NCBI GenBank assembly: GCA_002633005.1
Contig: NMRA01000483.1
Coordinates: 246,804-310,803 of the forward strand
DNA length: 64,000 bases
Source: Phoronis australis
Lineage: Eukaryota > Phoronida > Phoronidae
Direction: 5' to 3'
The notes under the pieces are model-generated. The model was given only the letters and a program-made list of their open reading frames with translations, did no database searches and was not told the origin of the DNA. Positions 32,498 to 44,700 of this stretch are shown one piece after another; the stretch's first letter is position 1; each line of letters begins with the position of its first letter. The position numbers and the translations under genes are program-made.

Positions 32498-32885
32498 AGG
32501 ATAAAGCCACCCGATTTAGTTAGCCTTTAGTTTTTACCGCTTTAATCGGTCTATATCCACATCACCTCGCATACGGTCGATCATAGTTCACCGAGAGATG
32601 TCGCGTTAACCTGTGGGGAAGGTGAGAAACGACGCAGCGACGTCAGTGGTTCTTTTGCAGAGTGAGTGCCGCTATGGTGTGGTGTACCGTTCCCGCTTGT
32701 GCAAACTATGAAGATGCGAGGAAAGCGGGTATATCGTTTTTGATTTCCTCGGGAGCTCATAATGCTTCGGAAGTGGCTTGCGGTAGTGAATAATGAAAAG
32801 TAAGACGTTAATGCCAAGTATAAGGCCGTGAAACTTCTCTGTGTCTGTCAGTCATGGTGGCCTGCATTTCGTCAGATTGGTTGTT
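32498..32885 (+). mobile_element. Kolobok-like THAP element, copy C (left part)
   Basis: Starts after TTAA (32494-32497) with aggataaagccacccgattt, then the shared leader (accgctttaatcggtctata) and the THAP region. I find no matching right end before the homology fades near 32.88 kb, so the copy is truncated. Confidence 0.6.
32674..32885 (+). pseudogene. THAP domain start, broken
   Basis: This copy keeps an in-frame ATG: MVWCTVPACANYEDARKAGI, then SF. It loses frame by one base and reaches stops, with remnants of KAVKLLCVCQ-type sequence downstream. It is useful because it shows the probable true start of the THAP protein that copies A and B have lost. Confidence 0.65.
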
Positions 32886-35345
32886 GATTAGTTTTTGACT
32901 ATGGGGAATTGCAGTTGGCCATGAAAACATGAACAATTATAATTAGGGCCTAATTCAAAGCGTAAGAACATAACGTTTTATAAGTTTGATGGCTGTGGCT
33001 CGTTCGTGAGGCTTCTGTTTGGTCCTCTGGGTGTAGGATGTTTTCGCCAGTTCTTTTTCTCAGCCCTAAAGACGTCGTTAGCACACCTCTGTTTAGATTC
33101 GGGGCAAAATCACGGTGGTCCATGACACACATCTGCGCTTCTCTTTAACTGGAACCCGTATTAGCTATTCCACAACTGGGAACCATTACCATACACAAAC
33201 GCAACTGCCTAACTGCGACCCGTAACTATATATCCCATGAACCGGGTACCGCGCAACATTTATGCCAAACAAGCAGCTGAATGAGACTATATATGTTAAA
33301 CAACAACTATATACGCTCTAAACACGAGTACAACATGCTATGCCTCTTACAACAGCTTGGCCGACAGTCTGTGCTTAATCTAAAAATTCCAGCATCCGAG
33401 GAAAACACATGATTCGCGTTACAGATCTTGTCAACGAATGCCGTTATAACACTAGTCACCAAAAACCCGCGTAACATATAGAGGCTAATACCGGTCAAGC
33501 TACTATTCGACTATGCAAATGCTATTGTAACCACTAGAATGAACTGGCTTACTAAAAGAAACCCAATCAGAGCGGCGAAAGATGTACTGCTACGTCAGCA
33601 TATTAATGCAATTATTATTCCTTGGTATAGCCTGACATAGACAATTCGATGGCGGTGAATCCTATAGTATTTTTCGCATCTTTTATTTGTTTGAATCGAT
33701 TGTCTTAACACCACGGTGCTGTGCACCAGTCTTTTGAGTTTTTGTTATGAATTTGGAATCTCAGCTCCCCTCGTGAATACTTGGCAATATCGGATTTACA
33801 TGAATAGAGGGACCAAGTGACAATTCCCCCGAACCGCTCCAACAAGAGACGGTCCCGTCTGAAATGGGACACCTTTTAAAGATGGAAGGATAAACATCAT
33901 TAAGCTTTGAAAAGAGTGACAGTTCATTCCATTGTCATGAGACCGTGCAAGAAATGACCTTCCTCATCACGAAAACCTGTTGCACGATTTCACAAAAACA
34001 GGAAGATAGGGGTAATCGATTCCGACATTGGGCCCTCTCTCCGTGAGCAGGCCCTTAAGAATTTGTCAATTAAAACACGAAAAGAGTGGGCACTTGAATG
34101 TCATCAGAGACCCCACTTCCAAAGTTGGACTCCTAAATATGGAAAGATATATATTTTCAAAAATCAGAAAATGCACCGCAAATGATGCTATTTGTCAGGT
34201 CATCAACTTTTCTTAAGCAAATAACAATTTCGAGAGAAAAAATAACGAAAACTAGAGCGACAGAGGCAGCCCTCTGCAGAGAGCGGCCTCTAGAAAAATA
34301 TAGCTCTGACGGCGTATCAATCGGCAAGAAAGTGAGATCAGTCAAAAAGACGGTCGCGAATAGTAAACTGTAGCCATATCTAACACCACTAGTAGAGTTT
34401 GACCAGAGCTGCAACACAGACATTCCCGTCAAAGGGGGCCAGAGTTATGGCTTTGTAAAGAGAAATGTTGAAGAATGTCTTTCACGTCACATCTTAATTG
34501 TGTTCAACTTTCAACAAAATGTACTCTCGAGATATTGAGAGACCACATAATGCATGCAAATTTCAAGCCAAGATAACGTACTTGTATTACAAATTATAGG
34601 AGTAACATAGAATTCGCGTTAAACTTGCGGCAAACTCTGTACACCTACCAACAAAACTTACTTTAGACATCAAGAAAATGGTAAGTTGTACCGATGAACG
34701 CGGATCAAACATTTGCTGTAGCCACAGACGAGATTTATTAAAATATCCGATAGTTCCAACATAGGAGGTCAATCAGTATAAAAGAACAGTTATAGGTGAC
34801 GTAATAAAGGCAAGTTGCCATGATGAGCTAGAAACTTATGACAACTTACTGATATACACCGGCAGCCCAGAGCACATATAACCATAGGAGCACTTAGAGT
34901 CCACCTCCGTATACACGGAAATGGATGTCTGACCCCTGGGGACCTTACAAGGGGCCGAAAATGAGCTCGATTAGATATTCGAGATAAGGGACAAAACTGA
35001 TTTATAACGGATAGTACCACACTGAACACCAGGAAATTGTGAGATTAAGACTTGAAAATTTCAGATTCAATGCAAGTTCGACTGGTTTTATTGAACTCAG
35101 TGTGAGGAAAGTGGTAATTAATCTGGGTGCAGTTTGACTTAGGTGCGAATTGAGTTGAAAACTGAATGGACTAACAGAATGACCGACCTCCCCATGTCGG
35201 GAGGAGTATGTTCCTTTTCCCTCAAGAAACTTGATTGGAACCTCAATCTAATATCTTTGCAAATGTTAGACAGTGAAGTGATTGGTCGGAGTACATGAGA
35301 TAATAATTTTTATTTTTACTGAATCATGACTATTATGGTTAGGTA
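32886..35345. other. intergenic, no gene seen
   Basis: Only short open frames on both strands. No domain, repeat family or splice-supported exon that I can name. Confidence 0.35.
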
Positions 35346-35399
35346 CAGTGGCGGATCTAGGATGTCACAAGGGGGGCCCAACATTTTGTCCGGCTGTAA

Positions 35400-35766
35400 N
35401 NNNNNNNNNNNNNNNNNNNNNNNNNNNNNNNNNNNNNNNNNNNNNNNNNNNNNNNNNNNNNNNNNNNNNNNNNNNNNNNNNNNNNNNNNNNNNNNNNNNN
35501 NNNNNNNNNNNNNNNNNNNNNNNNNNNNNNNNNNNNNNNNNNNNNNNNNNNNNNNNNNNNNNNNNNNNNNNNNNNNNNNNNNNNNNNNNNNNNNNNNNNN
35601 NNNNNNNNNNNNNNNNNNNNNNNNNNNNNNNNNNNNNNNNNNNNNNNNNNNNNNNNNNNNNNNNNNNNNNNNNNNNNNNNNNNNNNNNNNNNNNNNNNNN
35701 NNNNNNNNNNNNNNNNNNNNNNNNNNNNNNNNNNNNNNNNNNNNNNNNNNNNNNNNNNNNNNNNNN
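35400..35766. other. 367-base N gap
   Basis: Unknown bases. Open frames drawn across it have no meaning. Confidence 0.95.
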
Positions 35767-35923
35767 GCATTTGAAGACTATTTTAAATACAACAAATTTG
35801 TTAAGAACCGATTACACAAAATATAAAACGTGTAATAAGCATTAAAAAAAGAAGTAGGTTTCGCGCGCAAACGCTGTGGACCACAAACAAGTAGGTCTCT
35901 TAGTTTCTGTATAATATTCAAGT

Positions 35924-35996
35924 CGTGGTGGTGTAGTGGTAAAGTACGCGCGTCCTATCAGCCAGGTCATGAGTTCGAGTCTGTGACACTCGCAAT
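35924..35996 (+). repeat. tRNA-derived (SINE-like) segment
   Basis: Contains a box-A-like tggtgtagtggtaaag and, about 45 bases on, a box-B-like gagttcgagtc. Stems are imperfect and the acceptor ends do not pair, so it is not a working tRNA gene. A poly-T/C tract follows, as in a SINE tail region. Confidence 0.5.
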
Positions 35997-36382
35997 TTTT
36001 CCGGTGTGACACTTTCTCCTGTTTTTTTTTTTCTTTTTTTCTTTTTTTTCTTGGATAATACATCAGAAATCAAGGAAAATGCTTGATTTTTAGAGGAAAA
36101 ACAGAAAAATTTCCTGGGCGGGAGTCGTAGTGTGCAGCGCTACTGCCGGTCGCCTGGGATATCGCGGGAGAGCCTATACTTAGCCATAGTTCCGTTACGA
36201 ATGCACCGTGTTCCGAATTTGACACTTGAAACACTAAAACTGCACACATTTAAATCTTTTTTCATCCGTATAAATTTAATTAACGGGGTTAAATAATAAA
36301 CTCAACATTTCCCTACGCTCTTACTGTTTTATTTTTTGCGGCAGCCAAGGGGGGGCCTGGGCCTCTCCTCAATCCGCCTATG

Positions 36383-38130
36383 AGGTAAGATCCCTCGTGA
36401 AGAGCATGCCAGTATCTTTACATGGATAACTTTCTCTGAAAATGGGTTATACTTGCCAATATCTCCTCATTGTTTTCATGACATTGTTAACTAGACATCC
36501 AGACATGGGCATCGAAACAATCACCACAGTGGTGGTATTGGTCTGTCTTCGCACACATTGCAGGTAGAGCTTCATATGTTTCAGGGTTTGAATTTGAAAC
36601 AAGATGTCCCTCGTTTAGCTGAGTGTGTTTGTTAGCTTTAACAAGCTCACAACTTCTAGTAGCCATTTGTTTAAGCCAATGAAAAGCTTGGTTTTGCTAT
36701 GAGCTTCAAAATGTATACGCAAAAGCATGATTGTGAGTTAAAACTTTCAGATCTAGCCCTGGATGTGCTTGTTGAATCTCCATGTAATGTAAGGTAACAT
36801 TTCAGAGCTGTGCACGAGACTGCTAGTTAGAAATACGACAAGCTCTGCTCAATGTGTTGAGTTGTGCATTGCCTTATCAAACTAACAATGTAAACAAAAA
36901 AAAAAATTAACAAAAATAATGGGAATTGAAGTTCATCGCAGTTGCAAACAGTTTCATCACCTAATCATTATATTCCTTAGGTTTAGGTTGTCATAAAATT
37001 TGAAATAAAAAGTTACAAAATAGCCCTATGTTATCTGGTTAGCTTCCAGAACAACTTTTATTAACACATGGAGTTTTGTTAAATGCATGGTTTGCTCTAG
37101 ATTGCGATTGGATGGTAGGTTACTGTATGAAAACCTCTTTCAAACACAACTCTGTGTTACAGTTTTACGCGGGTTTATTCTAGAGATCTACAAGATACAT
37201 CTATTCACTATGCTGTCTAACTCTCAACTGAAAACTTGTTTGTCAGAACTAAAGATCATATGCTCATGAGTCATAATCAGATTTCAGAGAATTGTTTTGT
37301 ACGTCTTACACAATCTATGATTCTAGCTACCAGTGCCATATAAGGTTATGTTTTGGACTCTGCAAGTTTAATGAAAACCACGAACATAACAGTTACCATG
37401 TACATATTTTGTACTCATGTCGTGAAGAATAAACTTGTTTTGAATATCATAGTGGTGAATGTAGGGTTAAACTCCATTCAAAACGACTGGAAACTGACCC
37501 GTTGCAGCGCATGCTTGGTGTAAACGTGCACTCTTGTACTTGGATCCTGGAGAATGATTGGTTAATTATTGAGTCTGAATTTGAAGACTAGTTTCTAGGC
37601 TCTGTATAAGCGTCATTAAGTGCATGCTAGTTTTACAAATTAAGTAGTACAATAAATATCCAGCAAGTTAACTTTTCTTACACTGATAGCTTCTAGCCCG
37701 TCTGTTATTAAAGTTTGGTGTCTTTAACGAGGGCAGCTAACCAGGCAACAACGTACTCGCTTATGAACTGTAGCTTATGGATTGAATTACCTGGTCTCAG
37801 AAACGAGCGTTTGTATATTTTTACTGAAACTTGTTCGCGCCATGGAGTGTATTGGATTTACTATTACTGTGATTGTCAACAAAAATGAAACACTGACTTT
37901 TAATTTATTTTTGGAACGGTTGAATATCCTGATTCTAGCCTGAGGATTGCTGGAAAAATTTAACATTACGTTCCCAAAAGGTAGCTGTATTTCAAGCTTG
38001 CCCACTTATTATAAGCAACTAGTATATTTTGAGCAAGTGCATTTTATTTTCTGCAATTAATGATTGTTAATGAAACGTTAATAGATTTCTACTTATGTTA
38101 AATGATGTGTGATAATCGTTAAATTTGTTA
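36383..38130. other. intergenic, no gene seen
   Basis: Short open frames only; nothing recognised. Confidence 0.35.
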
Positions 38131-38159
38131 CTGTACTTCAATTCAATGAAAATCGAATT

Positions 38160-38455
38160 TTCTGAATACTTGTCTTACAGTAACTTATTACTCTTGGAAA
38201 ATCTCAAAAGTTAATTCCTTTGAAAACTTAAGTTCTAAAAAATTTTAACTTAAAACGTTTTCCAAAACTTAAGTTTGCTAAAAAAATTGTTCCAAAATAC
38301 TTGAGTTTTTGAAAAACTTAAATTCCAGAATATCAAGTTTTTGAAAAAAAATAGCATTTTTGATTATTTTTTTTGGAATAACTTAAAAACTAAAGTTTTT
38401 CAGACCACAAACTAAAGTTTTTCAAAGAAAACTAAAGTTCACTTGTGTAAGGGCA
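38160..38455. repeat. low-complexity stretch of aacttaagttttt-type words
   Basis: Variants of aacttaagtt, actaaagtttttcaa and gaaaaactta recur on both strands over about 300 bases. It resembles the interior of the 245-bp MITE at 31-32 kb but lacks its ends. Confidence 0.4.
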
Positions 38456-38596
38456 AGTATTTTCACGGTTTGTTCGTAAAGGGTTTTGAATATCTGTTTA
38501 TGTTAAGATTTTATTTTTATAAATCGCAAATGTTCACGCTAGCCACGAAATATTGGCCAACGTTGTATGGAACGGGCTTGGGCGCATGGGCCTAAA

Positions 38597-38735
38597 TCAT
38601 GGGCGGCGCAGCACTGAAATAAGTGGGAGACTATAGCCCCCAGCTCCCTATGGTGCGCCGCCCAAGTGATCATGAGCGGCGCAGCACTGAAAAAAGTGGG
38701 AGATATAGCCCCCTATTTTGCGCCGTTACGTAAAT
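38597..38735. repeat. 72-bp tandem duplication with hairpin arms
   Basis: The block atcatgggcggcgcagcact recurs 72 bases later with changes. Within the first unit gggcggcgca pairs with tgcgccgccc, a 10-bp stem with a loop of about 43 bases. Probably a small foldback element. Confidence 0.6.
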
Positions 38736-41734
38736 ACATGCACACGCAAAAATACGGTGCAAAGTAATACACTGACAATTATTCAACAGTAACCGACAAA
38801 ACAGTCAGGATTTGGATACTTTTATTTTAATCAACAATAAATAACATAATAATATAACAAAAATTCTTCTTTACATGGCAAGAGTCATTTTGAACGGATT
38901 TATATGTACTAAATAAGTACAGTGACCATGCACCAATTTGAGCATCTCATAAGGAAAGGTTACTGAACCTCATTACAAATGTACTAATTGTTCCATTTTA
39001 AGATTTGATGAGGGTTACTAGACCTTGCTTCAAATACTTAACCTCACATAATGCGACAGTAAACCTATACGAATTCTGTTGAAAAACAAGCTTTGATTAA
39101 GGTCACCTACATTTACAAAATTGGTCTTGGCTTGTTCCCTTGGACAGGAACAACTTACAGTTCATCCAAGCCCAGAGATCACTTGTATATTGAGTAATGA
39201 TCAAGTTATGACCAATTTCATTACAGTAAGTGGCCTAAATTAACATTTGTTTTTTGAAAAATCACGGTTTAATGCTGCATTTAAGGTCTGAGGCCTAAAT
39301 CAAAGTTCAGCATCCTGTTAAAAGACTGAAACATTTTTCAGTAAAGTCAAGACACAACACAGTTGAGCACTGTTTCATGTCAAAACACCTTTACCACAGT
39401 AGGATTAAGATTCACTACATGGGAAAGTGTGAATAAATTACATGAATAGGTCAATCTTTATATGGTGTAGCACAAGGTCCTGGGGCAAAAATCTTTACAG
39501 ACTTATATTCATTAGGTCACGTGATGTGGCCAACAGATGGCGTGCACACAATTTAAATGTTTGCAACAAATTACATAATTTTGACATAATTTGCTTAGAT
39601 ATAGTGATGAACAATCTGCTAAAATAGTCGCCTTTCTTGGATAACTGGCCCCACGAAATTTGGGGTATGCTAAGTCAGGTGGCAAAGGAATTTTATATAT
39701 TTTTAATCAAAGCTGTATGTCACACTATGTTTAGGCTAAAATACAAAAATCAAATTGGGCTTTTTACCGCCATGAAACCTGTCTCATAACATTCATTAGG
39801 ATTCTGTTTCTGTTACCAAAAAGAACACCGACTCAACAACACTCTTCAGAGTTTATTGAGGTTGGCCAACCCCAAATTGCACTTCAAAAAATGATACATA
39901 AACATATTGCCTGTGACTCGAGTTGGCAGTGAAAATAGAATTCTATCACGGTAGATAATAATTTTTTAGTAAAATGCCTAATTCTATTTTCACATTTTGC
40001 CATCTAAACAGAGCATAATCCACCTTTAATAATGACTACACACCCACTTACTTCATTGAAAGACCACCTTGCATTTTGTGTGATAATTGACCCAAACATC
40101 AACAAGACTCTACCCACACTGGCTACTAGTGGACAAAAGTAGTTTCACAGGGATTTAGATATCTCTTAGAAGTCATGTAGATGACTGGTGAGTGCGGTGA
40201 CAACAGACTACCCAGACGACACAAAAATGAAAAAAACATCTTATTGAACTTCCAACACACACTGCTCTTATCTGGAATTTCCAATGAATGACAGAAAGTT
40301 GCTTGGTTTTGCTTCAGTTAATGGATAATTACATCCGCTGTCTTTCCCAGGTTATATTCTCAGGAATAAAAACCTTGGAATGTAGTCCATCAATGAATGT
40401 TAATCTACTGATAAGACGAGTGTCATAAAAGTCTGCAAGCAGCAAGAGTTCTTTTATCGACTGTGCCAATGGAATGCTGCATTAAAAAATATAGTGGTAT
40501 TTCCTTTGTTTTATTGTCACCAATTTCACCTGAAGTTCTGGCTAATAAATGCATTGGTACAATTAAAAGACCAGCCGGCACAGTCAATCAAATCTTCACA
40601 CTGGTTCTCCCATACATGCAGATGGTTGGACACTGGCCTGATCGAGCCAAAAAGTTGCTTTACAGAAATTATGTTAGTCCACCTACAAAACATACAAAAC
40701 ATAGAGACTTTCAGTTTGGAAGATAAATAGCCATTGTAGTTCGCGTAATTGAAAATAATTGTGAGCCCTGGCCAACACTGTCAGTTGTATAGGAAGAATT
40801 ACATGTCTATGGAGGCTCATGCACCTATTGAGTGTTGTTTCATTCACATATTCTTCCAATGTTCTTGGCGAGCTTTTGAATGATCATTCGTGCTACGTTT
40901 GGTATCAGCGCGTGCAGCCGCAACAAGCTTTGATGGGTACATTGATTGTTATATAGACAGTTGTAGTCATCAGGTATAATTTTAAGAGCTAGCAAAAAAC
41001 ATTGAAGAACTCAGGGCAATCAGCACATTAAAATTGTGCACTTAGATTCTAACTTAATGCATACTAATAAATACTTACTGGTACTTAGAAACTTGCTATG
41101 TGTCTAATGCATAACAGATGATCAACTTTTTACACAATATCTCAGTCTGTGACCAAAACGAAACTCAATATCAGCAATTGGGGGTCTAGCTCAGCAGACC
41201 AATATAAAGGTAAGAAATATGGGTGAGACAAAATCAACCTTTGCCCACCCATGGTGGAAATTGCTTTTGCTAAAACCCCACACCTGTCACTAACAAGATT
41301 TCACCATTGATGTAGCAAGTCATTGAGAGTCACCTGCCCTCCACCTAGTACTTAAGTACTTCTTACTGCCCTATACATAGTGAAAGACAGATCACAACTG
41401 TAGACTTTCACATTTGGTTAAACAACAGTGCTGTCAGATGGTGTTTAGACGAAACACTGTTTACATAATACAATAGGCTATCAGACACAATCCAACGTGA
41501 AAATATTCAAATCGAAAAGGAGCACTACGGTGACCTGTGGGTCTTCCAGAGTAACCAGTGGGTCCTCTAAAGTGACACGTAGATTTGAGGTCATGTGGTC
41601 ATGTTTTTCCAACTTGATCTATGAGTGAGTGACTTAAGACCACCTTTGTCTAAAATGCTATGTCAAAATATGAGCAAACTTGTTTAAGACGCTGTTAAAA
41701 GAAACACACCTCGTAATAACAATCTATTACCGGT
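38736..41734. other. no gene seen; downstream flank of the Ig/Cys-rich gene
   Basis: No further exon, repeat array or RNA gene is recognised. A 3' untranslated region for the minus-strand gene ending at 41735 should lie just below that point, but I find no clear polyadenylation signal close by. Confidence 0.3.
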
Positions 41735-44700
41735 TCAGAGTCTACAGCATAAGACACCAGATGTCACATTGGCCAGGTAGACACAGTTATGGTGATGCCT
41801 GGCTCGTCTAATCTCCATTATGACATTCCGCAGACACAATGACGATGTATCCGGATCCTGACGTGGACAATTTTTACCTATGCCAGCCATTGTGAATCCA
41901 CGTGACCTGCACTTTCCGCAGCCATACTGCGGTGAAATGTCCAGGGCAAAACAACCCTCAGTGAGGCTGCTTGTGATGGACCGAATGCGATCAACATCCC
42001 TGGAGATGCAGACACGCCAGCCTAAGGCACATAGTTTGTTTGCACGATGAATGTGGCCTTCCCATGATCCTCTGCAGCTACGGATGTCTGGCAGGCTGTG
42101 TAAGCCCTCAGAAGCGTTGTGCCTACATCCAGAATGCGCCCCTAAATAAAGCATAACATTACTTGATGAATAGGCAGTGAAGTGAACAGACTCTATAAAG
42201 TGAGAGTATAGCATCATTAGCTACAGACTGGGTGGCCAAGACATTGAAAACATAACAAGTAGAGCAACTTTAAAGAGCTACCTGCAAACTATTTTCTGTC
42301 TTGTGAATGTAATCTATTAAGACCATGCTAAAAATTGTTTAAAACGGATGTATAACATTGAATATATTAAACAGAATAGAATTCACACAATAAAATTATT
42401 TTTGCAATTGCCGCTAGCCATTCATCGCCATTCTATATACAATCACCACCAATGATATGGAACCATTAAAGCCACTATGAACCATGTCTATCCAACTTAA
42501 AAAGAAACTTTCAATTTAGGCTGCTTACCTAAGTTTGTATTGCTTTCACAATGTTACCTAGTACTCAGATTAAACGGAATTTACAAAGAAACAGATTAAC
42601 TGCAGTCACTATTTTCAGCTTTTTTCCTGGAAGCCAGAACAATAATCATTCTTACGTTTTACTGTAACCATGGTAAAAACCTCCAGCTCTCCTAGGTCAT
42701 TTCTTGCTCGGCATCTGTATAGACCAGAGTGACTCAATATTGCACTTTTTGTCATCAGTGAGCCTGAAAAGCAAAGCAATGAAGGCATTCGACCATCACA
42801 ACTACAGTTCAGATCCAATAGGCAATATATTTTTATTTATACAGATGTATTATTTTCCAAAATTTATCTGAAGGGTCACTGATTTATACTAAATTGCGTT
42901 TCATATACCTCTACTACTAAAAGTCACAACTTTTCAAAATCAATTCGAACACAATCATTTAAAAAGTGTCTTTTCAACTCCTTGAAGTTTACACAGCCTT
43001 TTTTGTGGATAAAAATAGTACACCACCATCAACCCTCAATGAAAGCTTCAGAAATCTTTATTTTGTACCATCAAATTCACAGACTTATACAGGAGTGGAA
43101 ACGATTCCATGGACATGCCTCTAAATTAGTTTCGATCCCCTAAAGCCAAGTCCTGGACCTACAAACACAATGCAGTATTGAAGTTTTGTCTGTGAATATT
43201 TTCAGTATGAGGGTGTGCGGTTCAGGGCCGGGGTACGGAATTCTACTTCAGCTTTGGTGTTTGTTGGAGCAGGACCGGATTTAAGGGATAGTAGTTGGAA
43301 TTTGGTGCACTGTCATTGAATTGTTTGCACTCACTGAAATAAATTAAGGGTTATTTTATAAAATAAAGAGACCGAATTTAAAAGTATTAAGCAAACTTTA
43401 TCAAGTCTCTAGTTGTTCTGCCAATCTCTCTCGCAGTCCAACTTCAAAAGACTAACAGTATATGATTTCTGAAATCTTGGAAGTTTTGAAAATGGTTTCA
43501 TTCATTTGGTTAGGTCCTGGAGAGATGCTTCGGTTTTGTCCAGACTGAACAAAGTACCCGGTGTTGCACAGGAGAACAATAAAAATCTTTTGACAGCCTT
43601 CCAGCCATATGATCACCAGGTCTAGAAAACCAGCTTTGGCATCTCAAGTGATGAGTATGCCACCTGAGAGTGGAGGCCCACTTGTTTACATGCCAAGTTT
43701 TAACACAAGAACGTACAATTTGCACTGTTAACACATGGGATACACGTAAGTTTACTTGAGATTATTTAAAAATCTCCAAGAAAAGTCAGACAAACACAGT
43801 CTTGACTCATGAATGAGACATTTTAATATTAATACTATTAATTACTACAATCTATATCACAACCATCATGGGAGCTTAAGTTATGTTGAAAACTACGAAA
43901 TATGACCGAGGACAAGGTCTCATGAATGAGGCCCCTATATACATCCTCACCAGCATCATCTACACTCCATTCACTATCAGGCTGGTCAATAGCTTCATCA
44001 TTTCTGTACCATGTGATGAGCGGACGAGGGTGACCTCTGACAGGGCATCGTACTGTTATGGGTTGTCCAACTGTCACCATGATCTTCATCTGGTGGCTAC
44101 CATGACGTCGAGGTTGAAAGCCTGGATGTTAGCAAACTACATGCATTAGGTAGACAGGCAGATAACTACATTTACCTACACAGAACAAGAAAATGTTCCA
44201 AACCATATCACCCACTTCCAAACAAATTTTGAGGATATGCTTCACACAGGGTGCAATCACTAAAAACCCACTAAAATTATTAAAAGTAGGTGAATTGTTA
44301 TGGAACCCAGGATAGGGTGCACACCCATAGTTTTATGACACTTTAAAATTATGATATGATATGTTAGGGCAGGTATTCACCAAAACAGAGTTATTCAAGA
44401 TGACGTGTGAAAAAAATATGACCAACAAAAGGTTTTGGTTGATATACCAGCTTGGACCTAGTCCTGTATCTAGCATTTCCCACTAAGATCATGAATCGAT
44501 TCAAGTCAATTAAACCTCTACAATGGACAGTTTAAAGACAATTGCATCAATCACAATTGACCTTGTATTTCTTCAAAAACAAGAAAAAAATGCAAATAAT
44601 TACTTTCATTTAGGATTTGTTAAAACTGTCGTACTGTCGTCTGATAATGTCATTAAAGTGCAGTTATCACCCACCATAAACTAGGTCAAAAACAGGTAAG

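Larger units (their letters stand above)
35346..36382. mobile_element. element with GTGGCGGATCT-type ends, interrupted by an N gap
   Basis: The left end is cagtggcggatctaggat and is followed by a ggggggcccaac stretch. The right end is ggggggcctgggcctctcct then caatccgcctatg, so G-rich segments and inverted GGCGGAT termini face each other. The centre holds a 367-base gap (35400-35766) and a tRNA-like segment. Confidence 0.45.

Noticed and set aside
35326-35845. Long open frames on both strands across 35400-35766
   Set aside because: Almost entirely unknown bases; the frames are artefacts of the gap.
35924-35996. Functional tRNA gene
   Set aside because: Box A and box B are present but the acceptor stem does not pair, so it is a tRNA-derived repeat rather than a tRNA gene.
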